Shown here piece by piece: positions 6,686-9,902 of a DNA stretch of 9,902 bases. The translations under genes and the position numbers were made by a program. Source of the stretch: Streptomyces katrae (lineage in GTDB: Bacteria > Actinomycetota > Actinomycetes > Streptomycetales > Streptomycetaceae); assembly GCF_000966975.1 (NCBI RefSeq), contig NZ_JZWV01000624.1, positions 1 through 9,902 of the forward strand, written 5' to 3'. Under the pieces are notes generated by a model. That model had not been told where the DNA came from, did no database searches, and worked only from the letters and a program-made list of their open reading frames with translations. Positions within the stretch are counted from its first letter, which is position 1. The number at the start of each line of letters is the position of its first letter.

Positions 6686-7498
6686 GTGATAGGCGAGCAG
6701 CAGACTCCCCGCAAGACCGACGTTGCCACCACCAAGCTCCCCGACACCTGGGCGCACACCCCCCTCACCGTGGTCATGCCGACCTACAACGAGGCGGGCA
6801 ACCTCCCGGGCATGGTCGAGCTGCTCATGGGCCTCGACCAGCCGGGCCTGCGCCTGCTGGTCGTCGACGACTCCTCGCCCGACGGCACCGGCAAGATCGC
6901 CGACGAGCTCGCGGAGGGCTACCTCACCGAGGACGGCAAGCCGCGCATGTCGGTCCTGCACCGCACCGCGAAGGACGGCCTCGGCCGCGCCTACGCGGCC
7001 GGCATGGCCAAGGCCGTCGAGGACGGCGCCGAGTACGTGCTCCAGATGGACGCGGACGGCTCCCACCCGGCCGGCAAGATCGCCGAGATGCTGGGCGTGG
7101 CCCGCTCCACCGGCGCCGGCCTGGTCGTGGGCTCCCGCTACGTGCCGGGCGGCACCCTGTCCGACGCCTGGGGCGCGCACCGCAAGCTGCTCTCCCGCTG
7201 GGCGAACGCGTACGCGAGCACCATCCTGGGCACCCGCGTCCGTGACATCACGGGCGGCTTCAACCTGTGGAGCGCGGCGGCGCTGAAGGCGATCGACCTC
7301 GCGTCGATCGGCAGCGCCGGCTACAGCTTCCAGGTGGAGATGAAGTACAAGGCCCTGCGCCGCGGCTTCCAGGTGATGGAGGTCCCGATCCACTTCGAGG
7401 ACCGCACCGTCGGCGAGTCGAAGATGAACCTGGCCGTGCAGCTGGAGTCCATCGCGATGCCGTGGAAGCTCCGTGCCGCGGCGGGCAAGAAGAAGTAG
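6686..7498 (+). CDS. GT2 family polyprenol-phosphate mannose synthase (DPM1-like)
   Basis: From the GTG at 6686 this is a 270-residue protein with a GT-A fold GT2 domain that would transfer mannose from GDP-mannose to polyprenyl phosphate on the cytoplasmic face. Motifs: VVMPTYNEAGNLPGMV (29-44), LLVVDDSSPDGTGK (57-70), LHRTAKDGLGRAYAAG (91-106), the metal-binding DADG in MDADGSH (121-127), VVGSRYVPGG (147-156), RDITGGFNLW (186-195), YSFQVEMKYKALRRGF (213-228) and RTVGESKM (240-247). It is the short soluble form, without transmembrane segments or the Lnt-like acyltransferase fusion of mycobacterial Ppm1. The start is uncertain: in-frame GTGs at 6659 (overlapping the upstream TGA as GTGA), 6671 and 6686 are all possible. 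6686 is preferred because TGAGG lies 9-10 bases before it. Translational coupling to the upstream gene is likely, and a two-gene operon fits GDP-mannose supply plus its use. Confidence 0.9.
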   Translation: MIGEQQTPRKTDVATTKLPDTWAHTPLTVVMPTYNEAGNLPGMVELLMGLDQPGLRLLVVDDSSPDGTGKIADELAEGYLTEDGKPRMSVLHRTAKDGLGRAYAAGMAKAVEDGAEYVLQMDADGSHPAGKIAEMLGVARSTGAGLVVGSRYVPGGTLSDAWGAHRKLLSRWANAYASTILGTRVRDITGGFNLWSAAALKAIDLASIGSAGYSFQVEMKYKALRRGFQVMEVPIHFEDRTVGESKMNLAVQLESIAMPWKLRAAAGKKK

Positions 7499-7513
7499 TG
7501 GTGACGATGTGAG

Positions 7514-7544
7514 GAAGGGGCGCCCCCGCCGGGGGCGCCCCTTC
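7514..7544. terminator. Bidirectional hairpin terminator between convergent genes
   Basis: GAAGGGGCGCCCCC (7514-7527) and GGGGGCGCCCCTTC (7531-7544) form a perfect 14-base stem around a GCC loop. It lies 15 bases after the mannose synthase stop and 23 bases from the stop of the convergent acyltransferase gene, so one element can end both transcripts. No long U-tract follows on either side, though the stem base gives a short CTTC/GAAG edge. Confidence 0.88.
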
Positions 7545-7567
7545 TCGTCGTCTCCGGCCCTGTCGTC

Positions 7568-8719
7568 TCAGGCCCTGGTGGCCGCCGCCGGGCGGCGTTC
7601 CAGGAAGCGCTTGAGCGCGCGGGCCGCCGGGCGTTCCACGAAGCGCTGGATCAGCCAGGAGACCAGCAGCATCACGGCCATCGCCGACAGCAGCAGCGTC
7701 CACGGCTCGACGTCGCGGTGCCACTGCCTCAGCATCGTCAGGCCGGCCTGCTGGTGCAGCAGGTACAGCGGGTACGACATGGCGCCCGCGGCGGAGAGCC
7801 AGCGCCAGTTGATCCGGTCCAGTCGGCCCAGGGCCACGGCGGCCATGACGGCGTAGCAGAGGGTGATGACGAGCAGGCACATCTCCCAGGACAGCCGGTC
7901 GCCCTTGACGGTGTTCCAGCGGACGATGTCGTTGAGCCAGCGCTGCATCAGCAGCCAGGAGAAGAACAGCAGCGCCCACGGCTCTCCCGCCCGCGGCCCC
8001 TCGCGCCGGATCAGGTAGAAGCAGATGCCGGAGATGAACAGCGGCGAGTAGTCCGGGTTGGCCAGGACGTCGAGGACGGGCAGGCCGGAGCCCGGCGCGA
8101 GCAGCGAGGCGATGGTCCAGATCCAGCAGAAGTTCAGCACCTTGCGGTACGTCAGCCCGCTCCAGGCGACCACCGCGAAGATCAGGTAGAAGCGGATCTC
8201 GGACCACAGCGTCCAGTAGGAGGCGTCCAGCGGGGCGGCCCCCAGCGGGGTCTGCACCATCGTCAGGTTGGTCAGGATCTGGCTGAGCGCCGGTCCGGCG
8301 CCGCCGAAGGGCTTGCCGAAGGCCAGCAGCACGCCCATCGTCAGCAGGACGCAGAACCAGTACGCGGGGGCCAGGCGGACCACCCGGCTGCGCAGGTAGC
8401 TGCCGAGCGGCCGCCCCCAGGCCGACATGCAGATGACGAAGCCGCTGATCATGAAGAACAGCTCGACGCCCATCCAGCTGTAGCGGCCGACGACGGTCAG
8501 CCAGCCGAACGGGTCGCGGCCCCACAGCTCCTGACGGGTGTAGTGGTGGACGAGCACCAGCAGGGCGGCCAGGATCCGCAGACCGTCCAGGACGTACAGC
8601 CGGTTCCGCGCCGCGGGCGCGGACGGCTGTGCCTGTTCCGGCAGTGCGGGCAGGACGAGGGGTCTGTCGCCGTCTTCCCGTCGCTCTTCGAGGGCGCGCG
8701 GGGACGGGTGCAGGGACAT
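7568..8719 (-). CDS. Acyltransferase_3 family membrane O-acyltransferase
   Basis: A 383-residue protein with a soluble N-terminus (about 1-40) and roughly ten hydrophobic segments. Members of this family (OafA/OatA/YrhL-like) move acetyl or other acyl groups onto sugars of surface glycans or antibiotics at the membrane. Family marks are RNRLYVLDGLRILAALLV (38-55), the conserved His pair in VHHY (57-60), GVELFFMISGFVI (84-96), LRSRVVRLAPAYWF (109-122), YWTLWSEIRFYL (168-179), SYPLYLLHQ and the terminal RFVERPAARALKRFLE. The ATG at 8719 is chosen because GGAG lies 5 bases upstream and the frame's longer form to 8881 adds Arg-rich sequence unlike the family. No C-terminal SGNH domain is present. 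It sits between the LCP gene and the terminator at 7514-7544. A role in decorating the polymer that the LCP enzyme attaches is an inference from neighbourhood. Confidence 0.9.
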   Translation of the reverse strand: MSLHPSPRALEERREDGDRPLVLPALPEQAQPSAPAARNRLYVLDGLRILAALLVLVHHYTRQELWGRDPFGWLTVVGRYSWMGVELFFMISGFVICMSAWGRPLGSYLRSRVVRLAPAYWFCVLLTMGVLLAFGKPFGGAGPALSQILTNLTMVQTPLGAAPLDASYWTLWSEIRFYLIFAVVAWSGLTYRKVLNFCWIWTIASLLAPGSGLPVLDVLANPDYSPLFISGICFYLIRREGPRAGEPWALLFFSWLLMQRWLNDIVRWNTVKGDRLSWEMCLLVITLCYAVMAAVALGRLDRINWRWLSAAGAMSYPLYLLHQQAGLTMLRQWHRDVEPWTLLLSAMAVMLLVSWLIQRFVERPAARALKRFLERRPAAATRA

Positions 8720-8819
8720 GAACGCTCCACGGGCAGGACGGACGCCCCGCCCGAAATGTTGACGGCCGCGCCGGAACACGGGCCCTCCGCGTGATCCCCC
8801 CGGCGGTCGGGCCGCAACA

Positions 8820-8848
8820 GTCTTACGAGAAAACCATCGCACTGTCCA
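8820..8848 (-). promoter_or_regulatory. Candidate promoter of the acyltransferase gene
   Basis: Reading the minus strand, TGGACA (8843-8848, five of six matches to TTGACA) is followed after exactly 17 bases by TAAGAC (8820-8825), a fair -10. The spacer is AT-rich for this genome (GGTTTTCTCG). A start near 8813 would give a leader of about 95 bases. It implies that the acyltransferase is not solely dependent on transcription from the LCP gene. Confidence 0.42.
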
Positions 8849-8890
8849 CAACGCCCGGTTGGGGATGCGCCACACCCTCACCCGTTCGGT

Positions 8891-8905
8891 GGGCGGCCGT
8901 CGCCC
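8891..8905 (-). terminator. Weak hairpin just after the LCP gene
   Basis: GGGCG (8891-8895) pairs with CGCCC (8901-8905) around a 5-base loop, 3 bases past the LCP stop codon. The stem is short and has no U-tract. It may weaken read-through but would not be a strong terminator. Confidence 0.25.
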
Positions 8906-8908
8906 GGT

Positions 8909-9902
8909 TCACTGCCCCCTGACGGTGACCTTCTGGTCGTTCTGGATCTCCTTGACCAACTGCTGGACCTTCGCCTTGTCCCAGACGAGGTTGCCGCCCC
9001 GCTGTCCGGAGATCGGCATGTTCATCGACACGCCCTCGCCGCTGCTGATGCCCTTCATGGCGAAGAACATCTCGCCCATGTCCCACAGGGACATGTCCTT
9101 GTCGACGATGAGCGTGTCCAGGCCGGCGCCCATCACCGGGTAGAGGGAGAAGGGGTTGAGGATGGTGCCGGGGGTGGCGGCCTGGCTGGCGAGCGCGGAC
9201 AGGAACTTCTGCTGGTTCTTCGTCCGCTGGAGGTCCGACTCCGCGAAGGCGTAGCGGGTGCGGACGAAGGCCAGGGACTGCTCGCCGTTGAGGGTCTGCT
9301 TGCCCGCCTTGAAGTCGGCGCCTGACTTCTCGTCCTTGAAGCCCTGTTCGATGTCGAGCTCCACGCCGCCCAGCGCGTCCACGATGTTCGCGAAGCCGGC
9401 GAAGCCGATCTCCGCGTAGTGGTCGATGCGCAGGCCGGTGTTGAACTCCACCGTCCGCACCAGCAGCTCCGGGCCGTCGTCGGCGTACGCGGCGTTCAGC
9501 TTGGTCCGCTTGCCGGTGCCGGCGTACTTCTTGCCCGACTGGGAGCCGACGAAGGAGGGGATCTCCACGTCCGAGTCGCGGGGCAGCGAGACCATGGTGT
9601 TCCCGCTGGAGCATTTGGCCAGGACCATCATCGAGTCGGTGCGCTTGCCCTCGGCGGAGCCCGTGTGGAGCTTCTTCTTCTCCTCGTCGGACATGCCCTC
9701 GCGGCTGTCGGAGCCCACGATCAGGTAGGTCGTGCAGTCGCCTTCCTTCGGCCGCTCGATCACCTTGGACAGGTCGACCTCGCGGCGGACCTGGGAGTCG
9801 GCCCAGAAGTAGGTGCCGATCCCGGTGACCAGGAGTACGGAGACGATCGCGATCGACCCGATCTTGATCCGCTTGCGCCAGTCGGGCGCGGGACCGGCGG
9901 GG
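8909..9902 (-). CDS. LCP (LytR-CpsA-Psr) family glycopolymer transferase, N-terminus cut by window edge
   Basis: The frame is open to the right edge, so the start lies outside; 330 residues are visible. LCP enzymes are anchored by one N-terminal helix and transfer polyprenyl-pyrophosphate-linked glycopolymers to peptidoglycan outside the membrane. Visible here: a basic stretch WRKRIK, a transmembrane helix (about residues 14-33 of the visible part), then the LCP domain. Its marks are YLIVGSDSRE, RTDSMMVL (R87, D89), the SLPRDS motif (105-110), KLNAAYADDGPELLVRTVE, the block HYAEIGFAGFANIVDALGG, GKQTLNGEQSLAFVRTR (R214, R216) and DLQRTKNQQKFL (R226). These Arg and Asp residues bind the polyprenyl pyrophosphate and Mg2+ in characterised members. 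Two cysteines (about 56 and 97) near the start of the domain could form an extracellular disulfide. Older annotations call such genes LytR-type transcriptional regulators, but there is no DNA-binding domain. No LytR_C domain follows. Confidence 0.93.
   Translation of the reverse strand, partial: PAGPAPDWRKRIKIGSIAIVSVLLVTGIGTYFWADSQVRREVDLSKVIERPKEGDCTTYLIVGSDSREGMSDEEKKKLHTGSAEGKRTDSMMVLAKCSSGNTMVSLPRDSDVEIPSFVGSQSGKKYAGTGKRTKLNAAYADDGPELLVRTVEFNTGLRIDHYAEIGFAGFANIVDALGGVELDIEQGFKDEKSGADFKAGKQTLNGEQSLAFVRTRYAFAESDLQRTKNQQKFLSALASQAATPGTILNPFSLYPVMGAGLDTLIVDKDMSLWDMGEMFFAMKGISSGEGVSMNMPISGQRGGNLVWDKAKVQQLVKEIQNDQKVTVRGQ

Noticed and set aside
8909..9902. LytR-type transcriptional regulator
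   Set aside because: The protein is a membrane-anchored LCP domain with its extracytoplasmic catalytic motifs and no DNA-binding domain; the regulator name is a legacy label.
1..9902. CRISPR arrays, insertion sequences, tRNA or rRNA genes
   Set aside because: No regularly spaced repeats, transposase motifs, terminal inverted repeats or RNA gene signatures were seen on either strand.

Overview
The window looks like the chromosome of a Streptomyces or a close actinomycete relative. Composition is very GC-rich with G/C-loaded third codon positions. TTG and GTG starts occur, stop codons mostly sit tightly against neighbours, GGAG-type ribosome binding sites are common, and hairpin terminators lack U-tracts. 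No mobile element, CRISPR array, tRNA or rRNA is visible. The organism call is an inference from composition and protein families.

Layout from left to right. (1) 1-932 (+) is the 3' part of a peptidase M19 (membrane dipeptidase) family gene. Every metal-ligand position that can be seen in it is substituted, so it is probably a pseudoenzyme. (2) 929-2257 (-) is a multi-pass GT87 (DUF2029) glycosyltransferase, convergent with and overlapping gene 1 through one shared CTAG. Its start has no ribosome binding site but a TAGACT box 8 nt upstream, suggesting a leaderless transcript. (3) 2362-3705 (-) is UDP-glucose 6-dehydrogenase. (4) 3706-3955 is a divergent control region with a 5'-UTR hairpin and candidate operators. 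(5) 3956-5113 (+) is an acyl-CoA dehydrogenase with a TTG start, followed by a strong hairpin terminator. (6) 5174-5579 is a roughly 400-base intergenic stretch that is strikingly G-rich on the + strand and precedes (7) 5580-6662 (+), a sugar-1-phosphate nucleotidylyltransferase with a hexapeptide-repeat C-terminus. (8) 6686-7498 (+) is a GT2 polyprenol-phosphate-mannose synthase-like enzyme, apparently translationally coupled to gene 7. (9) 7514-7544 is a 14-bp-stem terminator shared by convergent genes. (10) 7568-8719 (-) is a membrane acyltransferase_3 with its own candidate promoter. (11) 8909-9902 (-) is an LCP (LytR-CpsA-Psr) glycopolymer transferase cut by the window's right edge.

Taken together, six of the eight genes fit cell-envelope glycan work. 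These are nucleotide-sugar production (UDP-glucuronate; probably GDP-mannose or another NDP-sugar), loading of a polyprenol-phosphate sugar donor, membrane GT-C sugar transfer outside the membrane, O-acylation, and LCP ligation of a finished polymer to peptidoglycan. That these enzymes build one common polymer is an inference. The acyl-CoA dehydrogenase and the M19 homologue are not obviously part of it.
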